Positions 18,597 through 27,619 of a DNA stretch of 64,000 bases are shown here, piece after piece. Under the pieces are notes generated by a model. It searched no databases and was not told the origin of the DNA. It was given only the letters and a program-made list of their open reading frames with translations. Source of the DNA: Anabaenopsis elenkinii CCIBt3563 (GTDB lineage Bacteria > Cyanobacteriota > Cyanobacteriia > Cyanobacteriales > Nostocaceae); NCBI RefSeq assembly GCF_015245355.1, contig NZ_CP063311.1, positions 3,286,942-3,350,941 of the forward strand. Direction: 5' to 3'. Each line of letters begins with the position of its first letter. Within the stretch, counting starts at the first letter, position 1. The translations under genes were made by a program, and so were the position numbers.

Positions 18597-19017
18597 CACT
18601 ACCTAGCAAGAACTCACTAATGCCAGTACGACCGCGACGACCAACTATAATTAAGTCGGCTGGCCAATTACGAGCAACTTCACAAATTATCCTACCAGCA
18701 TCACCGAGATTCTGGGTAAAGCCTGCCTTGACACCGGCATTAATTGCTGTATCACTGAGCGATCGCAACCAATCTAGTCTCTGTTTTTTTAGTTCTTCCC
18801 ACTCCCGCATATAACTATCAATAGGTGCAGCTTGTACAGATGGGTAGATACTATCTGGTTGTGTAAATACCGGACTGAGATAGGGGTCTTCTAATGGCGA
18901 TAGTACGTGTAACAACATCAGTTCGGCTTCAGACGCTTTTGCTAAAAATACACCTTGTTCAAAGACATATTGACTGGTTTCTGATTGATCCACAGCTACC
19001 AATATTTTCTGATACAT
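18505..19017 (-). CDS. Universal stress protein, UspA family
   Basis: A 170-residue single USP domain starting MYQKILVAVDQSE. The ATP-binding pattern G-x2-G-x9-G-S is present as GRRGRTGISEFLLGS, so it belongs to the nucleotide-binding type. The core fold normally ends near PCSMLIV; 13 more residues follow. The stop lies inside the ABC ATPase gene, giving a 92-base tail-to-tail overlap that includes conserved USP residues. Confidence 0.92.
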   Translation of the reverse strand: MYQKILVAVDQSETSQYVFEQGVFLAKASEAELMLLHVLSPLEDPYLSPVFTQPDSIYPSVQAAPIDSYMREWEELKKQRLDWLRSLSDTAINAGVKAGFTQNLGDAGRIICEVARNWPADLIIVGRRGRTGISEFLLGSVSNYALHHAPCSMLIVQGRIPGHTEIPGTV

Positions 19018-19125
19018 ACTTTACATTCCTTGCTATAACTCACTCATTCTCATTGTAGTTGTTTACATATAGCGATCGCTCACAGTACAAAAGTTTAAAT
19101 TTATTGTCAACTTGGCAATCCTATA

Positions 19126-19728
19126 TTATGGTTTATTTGTGGTACTCATCGCCAAAGCCATATCCACCTGTTGACACAGGGATTCTTGGGTAGAAGAGTT
19201 ATCTAGCACCACAGTTGCACGAGCTGCTTTTTCTTCTAGAGATAACTGGCTATTGATGCGAGCTTGGGCTTGTTCGGGAGTTAAATTATTTCGCTGTATT
19301 AGTCTTTGCAGTTGCTGTAATTGCGAACACCGTACCACCCAAATTTCTGTCACTAAATGAGTCATCTGAGCTTCAAAGAGTAAAGGGATAACTAACACCA
19401 ATGTTGGTGATGGTGATTTGACCATAGCTTCCTGAAAGCGATGGACTACATAAGGATGTATCAAACTCTCTACCCACTGGCGTTCATCTTCCTGTGTAAA
19501 GATAATTGCACCCAGTTGTTCTCGATTCAGGCTACCATCTGGGAGTAAAATGTGTTTGCCATAACGTTGTGCGATCGCCAGGAGAATGGGCGAACCTATA
19601 GCCACAGCATCCCTGGCATAAATATCTGCATCCAGAATTGGTATATTTTTAGCTGTTGCCAAATAATTAGCGACAGTGGTTTTACCTGTAGCAATACCCC
19701 CTGTCAAGCCAATGAGGCGTTTATCCAT
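19126..19728 (-). CDS. coaE: Dephospho-CoA kinase
   Basis: A 200-residue P-loop kinase. Walker A is GLTGGIATGKTT at the N-terminus; LDADIYARDAV follows, the adenylate-kinase-like substrate region, and VLVIPLLFEAQM is the conserved central strand. It catalyses the last step of coenzyme A synthesis, phosphorylating dephospho-CoA at the 3'-hydroxyl. Length and motif order are those of the family. It is transcribed alone. Confidence 0.95.
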   Translation of the reverse strand: MDKRLIGLTGGIATGKTTVANYLATAKNIPILDADIYARDAVAIGSPILLAIAQRYGKHILLPDGSLNREQLGAIIFTQEDERQWVESLIHPYVVHRFQEAMVKSPSPTLVLVIPLLFEAQMTHLVTEIWVVRCSQLQQLQRLIQRNNLTPEQAQARINSQLSLEEKAARATVVLDNSSTQESLCQQVDMALAMSTTNKP

Positions 19729-20044
19729 AAATCATATGTGGTTGACATTGCCAAGGGCAAAAACTTGTGGGATTGTTACTTCATCCCGCCAGCTGACCTA
19801 ATGGGTCTTCACTCATTGATGTTACAATAATGTTTCAATCAAGTCAATGAGAATTAACCAATGCACCATGGGATGGCCACAGCTAAAAGCCAGTCAGCTT
19901 CTGTGCTTTGATTTTTGTTACCATGGGAATCTCAATTCACTGCCGGCAATTTAACTCAGATCAAACTATACTTGATTAAATGTTCTTTATTAGTCTTTGT
20001 GAAAACCAGAAAACTCAGCCAAATTATTGAGAACTTCAGAGCGG
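19729..20044. other. Intergenic region between divergent coaE and phosphatase genes
   Basis: 316 bases carrying the divergent control regions of coaE and the phosphatase gene. I see no repeat, hairpin with a U-tract or known riboswitch here. Confidence 0.4.
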
Positions 20045-20803
20045 ATGATCGAAACTAGCCAACGTCGAATTGTTATTGGGGATGTTCATGGACACTACGA
20101 TGGTTTGATGAAATTAATGGAGTCCATCGCCCCCACATCAGAAGATCAAGTTTATTTTCTTGGAGACTTAATTGACCGCGGTCCTAAAAGTTCATATGTA
20201 ATTGATTTTGTCAAGGAAAATAACTATGGTTGTCTACTGGGAAATCATGAACAGATGTTCTTAAAGATTGTCACCGGTGATCAGATTTCAACATCAGCAA
20301 TGCAAACATGGCTGTATGGTGGAGGTCAAGCAACTGTAGCCAGTTACGATAAAGGTACTATTCCTAAACAACATTTGGAATGGTTGAAATCCTTACCCCT
20401 GTATCTGGATTTGGGGGACATTTGGCTAACTCATGCTGGGGTTGACCCTGAGAGGCCTTTAGCTGCACAAACCGCCGAGCAGTTTTGCTGGATACGGGAG
20501 CAGTTTCACAGGATTGAACAACCCTACTTTACTGATAAACTGATGATCATCGGTCATACCATCACTTTCACCTTTCCGGGAGTTAGCCCTGGGGAACTGG
20601 TACAAGGACAGGGATGGCTAAATATAGATACTGGTGCTTATCATCCCCGCAGTGGCTGGTTAACTGGATTCGACGCCACAAATAACATCATTTATCAAGT
20701 CAATATTTTTAATAATTCTTTACGCACCTTACCCTTAGCAGAAGGAGTGGTCATAGTTCCACCAGATAAAATAGCTACTCGCCGCCATAAGCAGCGAGCA
20801 TAG
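20045..20803 (+). CDS. PPP-type metallophosphoesterase (serine/threonine protein phosphatase)
   Basis: The protein has 252 residues from the ATG at 20045; the open frame reaches a TTG at 20027. PPP-family metal and phosphate ligands appear in order: GDVHGHYDG, GDLIDRGPKS, LLGNHEQM, LTHAGVDPE and IGHTITF. It would dephosphorylate Ser/Thr phosphoproteins, or diadenosine polyphosphates as in ApaH-like relatives. It is complete and probably active. A MITE follows 43 bases after the stop. Confidence 0.9.
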   Translation: MIETSQRRIVIGDVHGHYDGLMKLMESIAPTSEDQVYFLGDLIDRGPKSSYVIDFVKENNYGCLLGNHEQMFLKIVTGDQISTSAMQTWLYGGGQATVASYDKGTIPKQHLEWLKSLPLYLDLGDIWLTHAGVDPERPLAAQTAEQFCWIREQFHRIEQPYFTDKLMIIGHTITFTFPGVSPGELVQGQGWLNIDTGAYHPRSGWLTGFDATNNIIYQVNIFNNSLRTLPLAEGVVIVPPDKIATRRHKQRA

Positions 20804-20812
20804 CTGAATTTT

Positions 20813-20845
20813 CGACCAACAGAATGGGATACAAGCCCCCTCCTT
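20813..20845 (+). repeat. Repeat family D fragment
   Basis: The sequence gaccaacagaatgggataca followed by agccccctcc is also found, inverted, at 45880-45908 downstream of sigA, where it is completed by a hairpin and a T-run. Here the hairpin is lost at the junction with the MITE beginning at 20846, as if the MITE inserted into it. Confidence 0.6.
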
Positions 20846-21210
20846 TTAGAGGATGTTTAGAAAGTCATGATTAGTGTATCGAATATTATTTGACCCCACC
20901 CTCTCCTTGCAAGGGTAGGTTTTTAATATGATCTGTGAAGGCAAGACTAGGAAGACAAGGAAGGAAAGTGGACAAGGAAGATTTTATACGGACAATGGTC
21001 TTTTAAGGGGCTATTTTTCTTACTAAAAATACAGACTTTGTACTGTTTTTCTCCCTTGTCACCTTGTCCACCTTGTCCACCTTGTCTTGTCCTTGTAAGG
21101 GGAGGGGACTGGATTTGATTGTTTTTTGTGTGTTCCCCATTCCCCATTCCCTGTTCCGGTGTTCCCTAAGATAAAAATTACCTGTTGAGAACTTATCAAA
21201 CATCCTCTAA
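20846..21210. repeat. MITE family A, long copy
   Basis: The left terminus is ttagaggatgtttagaaagt and the right terminus acttatcaaacatcctctaa (21191-21210), inverted with 17 of 20 matches. The family interior (gaccccaccctctcct, ttccctgttccggtgttccct, aagataaaaattacctgtt) is split by about 180 extra bases, including three tandem ccttgtccac units near 21060-21085. No convincing gene lies inside. Confidence 0.8.
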
Positions 21211-21253
21211 GACTACCTTGGTAGGAAGTTGCTGTGAGTATGTCAAATTCTAT

Positions 21254-22105
21254 CTAAAGTATGCTCCTAATCCTGGAGCGATAAGCGCCATGATTTAATC
21301 CGTCACCCTGATTACTAGGTTGGGCATTAATAGAAATTTGGAGGGCATTAATGCGATCGCCTGTGGCGGGATGAGTACTCAAAAATGTCGGCATAGACCC
21401 CCCTCTTTGCATCAGCTTTTGCATAAAGGAAACCATACCCGAGGGGGCATAACCAGCCAGGGTGAGAGCCTGTAAACCTCGGCTGTCGGCATCAAATTCA
21501 TCTTGACGACTGCGGGGACGGTTAAGTGCCAGTTCTATACCAATTCCTACCGCGGTATTGCTATCTAAACCTAGGGCTGAAACCAGACCACTAGCGATAG
21601 TGCTTTGGCGTATCTGTTTGACTAAGTGCCTGCCGCCAATGTGACCAATTTCATGGGCAATTACACTAGCTAATTCCGCTTCATTATCTGCAGCTTTGAT
21701 TAAACCTGTATTGATATATACAAAACCGCCCAAGGTGGCAAAGGCATTGATGGTGTTATCCTCAACCACTTGGAAGGTAAAGGGAATGTCAGGGCGATCG
21801 CTATGAGCTACCAAGCGCCGGCCAATTTGTTCCACATATTGATTAATTTGAGAATTACGGCTAAAGCGAATATTACTACTGCGTAACTGCTGATTCATCT
21901 GCCGACCCAGATCCACTTCCTGAGCATCAGACATATTAGATATCTGAATTACCTGTACTCCCCGGAACAGAAGAGACCGAATATCAAAAGCCGTTCCAGG
22001 CATGGTTGTACTTAGGAACACACTCAGGGCAACAACCACGGAAATCACCGGATAAAACCAGCGACGCCGCCACCCATGGTGATCAAAAAAGGCTTGACAA
22101 TTCAT
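21254..22105 (-). CDS. M48-family metalloprotease, membrane-anchored
   Basis: I use the ATG at 22105 (MNCQAFFDHHGWRRRW), giving 283 residues; an open frame upstream to 22267 has no protein-like character. One hydrophobic segment (PVISVVVALSVFLSTT, about residues 20-36) anchors it. The zinc site is HEIGH with the downstream glutamate in RQDEFDADSRG. Family members of the BepA/Oma1 kind degrade or chaperone envelope proteins. The pattern DLGRQMNQQL before the protease core is typical of this branch. The gene is monocistronic. Confidence 0.9.
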   Translation of the reverse strand: MNCQAFFDHHGWRRRWFYPVISVVVALSVFLSTTMPGTAFDIRSLLFRGVQVIQISNMSDAQEVDLGRQMNQQLRSSNIRFSRNSQINQYVEQIGRRLVAHSDRPDIPFTFQVVEDNTINAFATLGGFVYINTGLIKAADNEAELASVIAHEIGHIGGRHLVKQIRQSTIASGLVSALGLDSNTAVGIGIELALNRPRSRQDEFDADSRGLQALTLAGYAPSGMVSFMQKLMQRGGSMPTFLSTHPATGDRINALQISINAQPSNQGDGLNHGAYRSRIRSIL

Positions 22106-22358
22106 GATCAATAACTGTAACGCAATAAATAACAGGACGGCCCTAGGGCCTGATAAGTTGCATCTGAGGCTACAACCAAACTTATAGCATTTACCATGCT
22201 CGTGAGGTACACAGTTTTTTGGTTTTAGGGAGCCTGGGGCAGATTGGGTGTACTTCATTACACACACAAAGGCTTGATCTTAACCTAGCCTCTCCTAGGG
22301 AATGGCGACTATAATTCTCAGTATTCTCCTAATAAATTATCTCATAGGAAAAGCTCTG

Positions 22359-22889
22359 ATGGCTATTTTAGATTCCAAAGGACGATTGTTTGGTAAAATC
22401 AACTTACTTGATTTAGGCGCTGGACTAGTAATATTACTAGTTATAGTTAGTATATTCATTGTCCCTGGAACCACAGGTTCCGTTGCCCAAGTCGGTACTA
22501 AAACTGTACCCATTGAAGTAGACCTGGCGGTTCGCGGTTTAAATGTGCGTGACCCTCAACGTTTATTTGAGGCTGGATTCACCAAAGGGGGTAAAACTAA
22601 CGTGATTATTCGGAATCAACCCTACGGTCAGATTGGCATCAAATCGGTTCAACTACTACCGAGAACCGTGACAGTTTCCCAACCAGATGGATCTGTGAAA
22701 GAATTACCAGATCCTAGAACTAATAACTTTAGTACAGATATGCTTTTAACCTTAGAAGGTAAAGCCCAAATTACTGACACTGGACCAGTATTAGGTAATA
22801 GCAAAGTTAAAATAGGTACAACTTTTGAACTAGAAGGTTTTAACTATAACTTCAATTCTACAGTCATCGATGTCAGAGTTAAAGATTAA
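22359..22889 (+). CDS. DUF4330 membrane-anchored protein
   Basis: The protein has 176 residues from the ATG at 22359 (MAILDSKGRLFGKINLLDLG); the frame is open upstream to 22302 but the family begins at this motif. A single hydrophobic segment, LGAGLVILLVIVSIFIVPG, follows. The rest is a beta-rich, probably extracytoplasmic domain with FSTDMLLTLEGKAQ and FELEGFNYNFNSTVIDV. This is a cyanobacterial domain of unknown function; I cannot add a role. A perfect inverted repeat follows the stop. Confidence 0.8.
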   Translation: MAILDSKGRLFGKINLLDLGAGLVILLVIVSIFIVPGTTGSVAQVGTKTVPIEVDLAVRGLNVRDPQRLFEAGFTKGGKTNVIIRNQPYGQIGIKSVQLLPRTVTVSQPDGSVKELPDPRTNNFSTDMLLTLEGKAQITDTGPVLGNSKVKIGTTFELEGFNYNFNSTVIDVRVKD

Positions 22890-22895
22890 TGGGAA

Positions 22896-22919
22896 CATCT
22901 CCCGCTAGAGCGGGAGATG
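22896..22919. terminator. Perfect 11-bp inverted repeat between convergent genes
   Basis: Catctcccgct and agcgggagatg form a perfect palindromic stem between the DUF4330 gene and the convergent hydrolase gene. It is GC-rich with a very short loop and has no clear T-run on either strand. Bidirectional termination or 3'-end stabilisation is likely but not proved. Confidence 0.6.
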
Positions 22920-22926
22920 ACATCAA

Positions 22927-23820
22927 CTAATTCAACAAAGTGAAAAACCGTCGAATTAATCCAATAGTCACGGCGGGTACTTCTAACTGAGGCGTTAATC
23001 CCACATTTTCTAATGGCTGAAATACTCTGATAGCTTGGGGATTCTTCTGGGCTAGACGACGACCAATTTCTGGACTTGTGAATTGGGATTTTTGCCCCCA
23101 AATAATCCCAGTGGGAGTTGTCAACTGTTGAATATAAAGGGACAAATCAAAACATAAGTCACCACGGACAAAAGACAGGGCTGCATATTCCCCATTTGGT
23201 TGTTGAGCAGATTCCAGATAAGCCTGGACAATTTCCTCGTATATGCGATTAGACTGGGCAAATTGCCTTTGTTCTAAAAAGTTGCGAATACCCCCACTGG
23301 TAGCAATTCCAGTGGTATAAAGTAAGCGATCAATGATGGGAACACTAACTACCTGGGCAAAAATACTGCGAGAGTAGTCTTGACCAAAATCTGATAGTCC
23401 CGCCGGTGTGACTAGAATTAAAGACCGAAATAAATCGGGATGGGCGATCGCCACTCGAATTGTGAAAGCCGCAGTCAGGGAAGAAGCGACCACTGTCACA
23501 GATCCTGTACAAGTTTGCTGTAAAAACTCCCGAATCGTGGTCAGATAATCATCAATCATATAGTTCCGGGGTGGGTGCTCAGACCTCCCCCAACCGATTA
23601 AATCCGGTGCTAGAATGCGATACTCCGCAGCAAAAGCCGGATAAACCTTTGACCACTCATAAGCAGAAGAGCCACCACCAAAGCCATGTAAGAAAACCAA
23701 AGTTTCCTTCTCATCTGTTGCAGCTCCATTCTGCCAAGGTGAGCTAGTGGCAGTATAATAAACCATCTTACCCAGTGAGGTCATTATGGAGCGTTGCTCA
23801 AATCCCTGTGGCTGAAACAT
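22927..23820 (-). CDS. Alpha/beta-fold hydrolase
   Basis: A 297-residue protein with the hydrolase fold: oxyanion-hole HGFGGGSSAYEW, LIGWGRSEHP after strand 4, and a nucleophile elbow TVVASSLTAAF. The elbow is not the usual GxSxG but A-S-S-L-T. Near the C-terminus, where GHxPxxE normally supplies the catalytic histidine, the sequence is NVGLTPQLEVP, so the histidine is not seen. The protein may be an esterase with unusual geometry or a non-catalytic member. Substrate unknown. Confidence 0.8.
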   Translation of the reverse strand: MFQPQGFEQRSIMTSLGKMVYYTATSSPWQNGAATDEKETLVFLHGFGGGSSAYEWSKVYPAFAAEYRILAPDLIGWGRSEHPPRNYMIDDYLTTIREFLQQTCTGSVTVVASSLTAAFTIRVAIAHPDLFRSLILVTPAGLSDFGQDYSRSIFAQVVSVPIIDRLLYTTGIATSGGIRNFLEQRQFAQSNRIYEEIVQAYLESAQQPNGEYAALSFVRGDLCFDLSLYIQQLTTPTGIIWGQKSQFTSPEIGRRLAQKNPQAIRVFQPLENVGLTPQLEVPAVTIGLIRRFFTLLN

Positions 23821-24002
23821 AAGTATTGATTAGATTCATGTAATAATTGTAGCGCTGTCCTTTTAAATCCAGACAGGCCACAATTTTAATTATGAGTCAG
23901 GCGGTAAATTTCCACCTCTGGCCACTGTCATAAATGATTTTTCTGCCCCTTGTGCTATTTTTTTGATAGCTATCTTCATATTAGAGATTTTTGACCAAGA
24001 GT

Positions 24003-24767
24003 ATGGCAAAGGCTTCATTTTTTTTTAAAGTAATTACACAGGTTCTCCAATGGTCACCTCTAAAAGAGTTGACAACAAGAGGGTACAAACACAGGGGTTT
24101 TCAGCCCTTTTCCGGACCGGGGGGTATTCTGGGCTTTCTCACAATTGTGGTGGCCATGCTGTTGTGGAACTGGAAACTACTCTTAGCCCTGATAGTTGGG
24201 GTTGGGGTAATGTTATTAGTTTACTCAATGCAGCAATGGGACTGGCAATTACACTTATCGCGGGTATGGCGGTTACTAAATAGTCCTAATTCTCGTTTTA
24301 CCTTAGCGGTGGGTAGTGGAGGTATTGCCACTATAAGCACATACATGGCTGCTGCTATCTGGGTTGACTCCAAAAGTTCCTGGATTGCGACTGGTGCCAT
24401 TTTCCAAGGTTTAGCAACCTTATTAACTTTAATTTTATTGAGCTGGCAAATCCTGAGTTTATATGGGAGACAAGAGCAAAATAACCTTGATGAGTTATTA
24501 GTTAATTTAACAGTAGAAGATCCCTTAAAGCGTTTAATTACGATTAGACAAATAACTAAAATTATCACTAATCACAACATTGATCACAAGATGCAACAAG
24601 AGGTGATTGAGTGCTTACAGCTATTACTGATTCAGGAGCAAGAAACAGTGATCAAAGATGCGGTTTTAGACAGTTTACAGGCTTTAGATAGATTACAGCC
24701 TCTAGCATCCAGGCAAATTAAAACTTTGCTTCCTCTATCTACCAAGTCTCAGGTTTCGGTTTCTTGA
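24003..24767 (+). CDS. Hypothetical membrane protein with helical-repeat tail
   Basis: The protein has 254 residues from the ATG at 24003. Membrane segments are visible at about residues 45-80 (two closely spaced, around GILGFLTIVVAMLLWNWKLLLALIVG), 105-122 and 135-155. The C-terminal ~95 residues are soluble and helical (NLDELLVNLTVEDPLKRLITIRQITKIIT), reminiscent of armadillo/HEAT-type repeats. It may be a membrane-tethered scaffold, which is an inference. It converges with the wecG-type gene 17 bases away. Confidence 0.7.
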   Translation: MAKASFFFKVITQVLQWSPLKELTTRGYKHRGFQPFSGPGGILGFLTIVVAMLLWNWKLLLALIVGVGVMLLVYSMQQWDWQLHLSRVWRLLNSPNSRFTLAVGSGGIATISTYMAAAIWVDSKSSWIATGAIFQGLATLLTLILLSWQILSLYGRQEQNNLDELLVNLTVEDPLKRLITIRQITKIITNHNIDHKMQQEVIECLQLLLIQEQETVIKDAVLDSLQALDRLQPLASRQIKTLLPLSTKSQVSVS

Positions 24768-24784
24768 GAAAATTAGCTTAATAC

Positions 24785-25537
24785 CTAGATACCACCCTTT
24801 GCAGTTACGCGATAAATCAAAGCTTTGAGAGCAAATTCCGGCAAAGCCAACATCCGCCGCCAACGCCAGGGTTCTTGATATAGGCGATATAGCCATTCTA
24901 AGTTATTATTTGCCAACCAGGCAGGAGCGCGAGTTTTACCCCCCGACCAAATATCGAAGCTACCACCAACACCAATCCAAATTGCTTGGGGACACAAATG
25001 ACGATTTTTGGCAATCCATAACTCTTGACGTGGGACTCCCAAACCTACAAAAATTACTTGTGGCTGCAATTGCCTGAGAGTTTGTTTTAATTCCTGTTCT
25101 TCCTCTAAAGTGTGGTAGCCAGAATGAGTACCTACTAAGTTTAAGCTGGGGATTTGTTGCTGCCAAAATTCCTTGGCTTTGACAACGACTTGGGGAGCGC
25201 CGCCATAGAAAAAAATTTTTGTATCTGTTTGCTGTTGTCCCAGTTCTTGTAGCAGGGTTTCTGCTAGTTCAATTCCAGGACAACGTTGCACTTTTTGCCA
25301 TAAAAGCCACTGTAAATACAAAACTACCCCTGCACCATCTGGAATTACTAAATCGGCATTTTTAATGGATTGGGCCAGGGTGGGATTCTTTTTTGCTTGC
25401 ATGGTCATTTCTGCATTCAGGGTCACTACATGAGCACCTCTGCTCTGTCGTAGGGATTCCAGCAGCCAAGCAGGATAGTTAGTCACAATATGAACTGGTA
25501 TTCCCAGTACCAAAAACTCTTGAGGCGGGTTCAACAT
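24785..25537 (-). CDS. WecG/TagA/CpsF-family glycosyltransferase
   Basis: A 250-residue GT26-type enzyme. Diagnostic stretches are VVTLNAEMTMQAKKNP (start of the active-site region), DLVIPDGAGVVL, FFYGGAP and VFVGLGVPRQELWI. It ends WRRMLALPEFALKAL. Relatives transfer a sugar (N-acetylmannosaminuronic acid or N-acetylmannosamine) to an undecaprenyl-linked acceptor in exopolysaccharide or teichoic-acid-like synthesis. No other polysaccharide gene is nearby, so the acceptor is unknown. Confidence 0.9.
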   Translation of the reverse strand: MLNPPQEFLVLGIPVHIVTNYPAWLLESLRQSRGAHVVTLNAEMTMQAKKNPTLAQSIKNADLVIPDGAGVVLYLQWLLWQKVQRCPGIELAETLLQELGQQQTDTKIFFYGGAPQVVVKAKEFWQQQIPSLNLVGTHSGYHTLEEEQELKQTLRQLQPQVIFVGLGVPRQELWIAKNRHLCPQAIWIGVGGSFDIWSGGKTRAPAWLANNNLEWLYRLYQEPWRWRRMLALPEFALKALIYRVTAKGGI

Positions 25538-25712
25538 AGCCTAATTTTGAATAGGAATCAAACAGCATTATTTCGACCGTTAGTCTATCAGATTTTTTTT
25601 GATTGAGCAAAAAAATAATTATGTTGTGAACAGCAGAATAATATGAAAGTTATTTACTAAAGAAATATCTATTGTTAAGTTAAGCTCGTATATTGTACTG
25701 CCTAATTTGAAT

Positions 25713-26423
25713 ATGAATAAAATTTGTAAAATTCGTGTTGCGATCGTTGAAGATCATCAACTGATTCGTCTGGGGATTAGGACACTTTTAGAGCAAAAGG
25801 AGGAAATTGTAGTTGTAGGAGAAGCTGCAAATGGGGTGACAGGTCTGGAAATGCTAAAAAAGGTACAACCAGATATTGCGATTATTGATATTGGTTTACC
25901 AGACAAGGATGGTATTCAACTCACACAAGAGTTCAAAGCGCTCTCTACTGGAGAAAATTTACATACAAAAGTGCTGATTCTCACGGTTGACAATCATCCA
26001 GAATCTGTAATGGCTGCTTTTGCTGCGGGCGCAGACTCTTATTGTACGAAGTATGTTGACTTTGATACTTTAGTGGTAGCCTTACGGAACACTTACGAGG
26101 GTAATTGTTGGATTGATCCAGCGATCGCCGGGATTGTCTTACAAGCAGCACAAAGAAATACCCAATTACGACCAGATGAGCAAAATATTTTACCAAATTC
26201 TCAGGGTGAGAAGAACAATACCGCGGCTTATAACCTCTCACCCAGGGAAATACAAGTATTACGCCTCATGGTGGACGGTTGTACTAATTGCATGATTGCA
26301 CAACAACTTGATATTAGCCTGGGAACTGTGAAAAGTCATGTCAGAAATATTTTGAGTAAGCTAGGTGCTGATGACCGCACCCAAGCAGCAGTACGTGCTT
26401 TGCGTGATGGATTGCTGGGTTAA
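25713..26423 (+). CDS. NarL/LuxR-type response regulator
   Basis: The protein has 236 residues from the ATG at 25713. The receiver domain starts RVAIVEDHQLIRLG, with the phosphoacceptor Asp in IAIIDIGLPDKDG and the conserved Thr and Lys in LILTVDN and SYCTKYV. A ~45-residue linker leads to a LuxR helix-turn-helix (LSPREIQVLRLMVDGCTN, then LGTVKSHVRNILSKLG). It is a DNA-binding transcription regulator controlled by phosphorylation; no histidine kinase is adjacent, so its partner is elsewhere. The 263 bases after it hold nothing I recognise. Confidence 0.92.
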   Translation: MNKICKIRVAIVEDHQLIRLGIRTLLEQKEEIVVVGEAANGVTGLEMLKKVQPDIAIIDIGLPDKDGIQLTQEFKALSTGENLHTKVLILTVDNHPESVMAAFAAGADSYCTKYVDFDTLVVALRNTYEGNCWIDPAIAGIVLQAAQRNTQLRPDEQNILPNSQGEKNNTAAYNLSPREIQVLRLMVDGCTNCMIAQQLDISLGTVKSHVRNILSKLGADDRTQAAVRALRDGLLG

Positions 26424-26686
26424 CAGTGTCTGCTTATCAAGAAGAAGCTAGGTAATCGGGTGGGTTTTTTGATGATTTCTCCTCAGTCCTCAACCAATAT
26501 ATATGAAGAAATATTAAGTTAGTTAATAATTTTTGCTAACTTTATTTGATTTATCACTACTAATTACTAAATACTGAAGATATTAGCAACTCTAACAGTC
26601 AATATCCAACCAAAAAAACCTCGTGGCATAGCCCCACAACACCCAGGATTGTTAAGTGGGTCAAAAATCACCAGTAAACCAAAGTT

Positions 26687-27139
26687 ATGACGAAATCTAT
26701 GGCAGCTTTATTTTGTTTGTCCCCACGCTATCGCCTTGATGATGAATCGCCTTGGCTAGAAGGTATCGACCCCAGTCGTCATTACTGGGTGGCAGTGAAT
26801 GGGGACAAAAATGTAACAATAGCTATACCTGGGTTAGTAGTTTCCTCAATAAGTGAGTTGAAACAGGCTATAAAAGAGTTTCGCTGTTTGCAGCCAGGGG
26901 AACAGATGACGGTAAATAGAATTGCCAGTGCTGCCACAATTTACTGTACTAGTCCTAACTGTTATGCTGTGGAAGGTGAAATTAATGGCGCTCCTATTTG
27001 GCATCTGTTTGATCAAGAAACTTTAGATAGTTTATTGATGACGGCACACCCAGATTGGCAATGTGCGCCGTCAGATATTGATTTAGGTCGCAGATTGTTA
27101 CTGCGCTCCTTGGCACAAACCGCCGCTACGAAAAAATAG
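26687..27139 (+). CDS. Conserved hypothetical protein
   Basis: A 150-residue soluble protein with no domain I can name. It has several cysteines (FCLSPRY, FRCLQPGEQ, YCTSPNCYAVEGE), though not in an obvious metal-binding pattern. ATGs at 26687 and 26699 are both possible starts. It converges with the CTDH gene with a one-base gap. Its position beside the carotenoid-protein pair may be conserved, but I cannot confirm a link. Confidence 0.65.
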   Translation: MTKSMAALFCLSPRYRLDDESPWLEGIDPSRHYWVAVNGDKNVTIAIPGLVVSSISELKQAIKEFRCLQPGEQMTVNRIASAATIYCTSPNCYAVEGEINGAPIWHLFDQETLDSLLMTAHPDWQCAPSDIDLGRRLLLRSLAQTAATKK

Positions 27140-27140
27140 G

Positions 27141-27581
27141 CTAATCTTCCCGACGTAAACTGAGCAACTCTTGGGGAGAAGCTAAGAGTTTAATTTTAGT
27201 GGCGATAATTTGCTGCTGTAAGTTGAGGATAAATACCCAGGTGACGTTGACACTACACCAAGAAGTTTGAGCTTTACCTGTGACTTGAAATTGAACTTGG
27301 TCATTAGGTAAGGTTTGGACAATTCCTTGAACAGGAAAAGCTTTGACATTTTCAGCTTCTTGTTGCAAATACATGGCGATCGCCTCTCGTCCCACAATAG
27401 GAGATTCAAAGGGCGGATACATTACGCCATCATCGGCGAATAGGTCTGCGGTTGTGTCAAATTCCCCGGCGTTGAGAGTTGCAAAGTAACGCAGTATAGT
27501 GGGTTCAGTGATGCCATCAAGAAATTCCGATTGAAATTCGAGTTTTCTGGTAACGGCGACCTTACATTTACCTGCTGCCAT
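27141..27581 (-). CDS. OCP C-terminal domain homolog (CTDH), carotenoid carrier
   Basis: A 146-residue NTF2-like protein aligning by eye with the C-terminal half of orange carotenoid protein: ITEPTILRYFATLNAGEFDT, then MYPPFESPIVGREAIAMYL, and closing IKLLASPQELL. Residues matching the OCP keto-carotenoid ligands are Tyr32 and the Trp in NVTWVF. Cys6 and Cys109 are present; in studied CTDHs a cysteine in the TSWC loop supports redox-sensitive dimers. Known family role: binds and hands over carotenoid, extracting it from membranes. It lies 38 bases downstream of the HCP gene in one likely transcript. Confidence 0.9.
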   Translation of the reverse strand: MAAGKCKVAVTRKLEFQSEFLDGITEPTILRYFATLNAGEFDTTADLFADDGVMYPPFESPIVGREAIAMYLQQEAENVKAFPVQGIVQTLPNDQVQFQVTGKAQTSWCSVNVTWVFILNLQQQIIATKIKLLASPQELLSLRRED

Positions 27582-27619
27582 ATTTTTTACCTTAAATCAG
27601 CAAATATTATCAGGTAGAA

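Noticed and set aside
22106-22267. Upstream extension of the M48 protease
   Set aside because: The first 54 codons (rich in Cys and Pro, no signal) do not resemble the family; the anchor segment follows the ATG at 22105.
24050-24283. 77-codon frame inside the membrane protein gene at 24003
   Set aside because: It is a shadow in another frame; the long frame has clear membrane segments and extends over the whole region.
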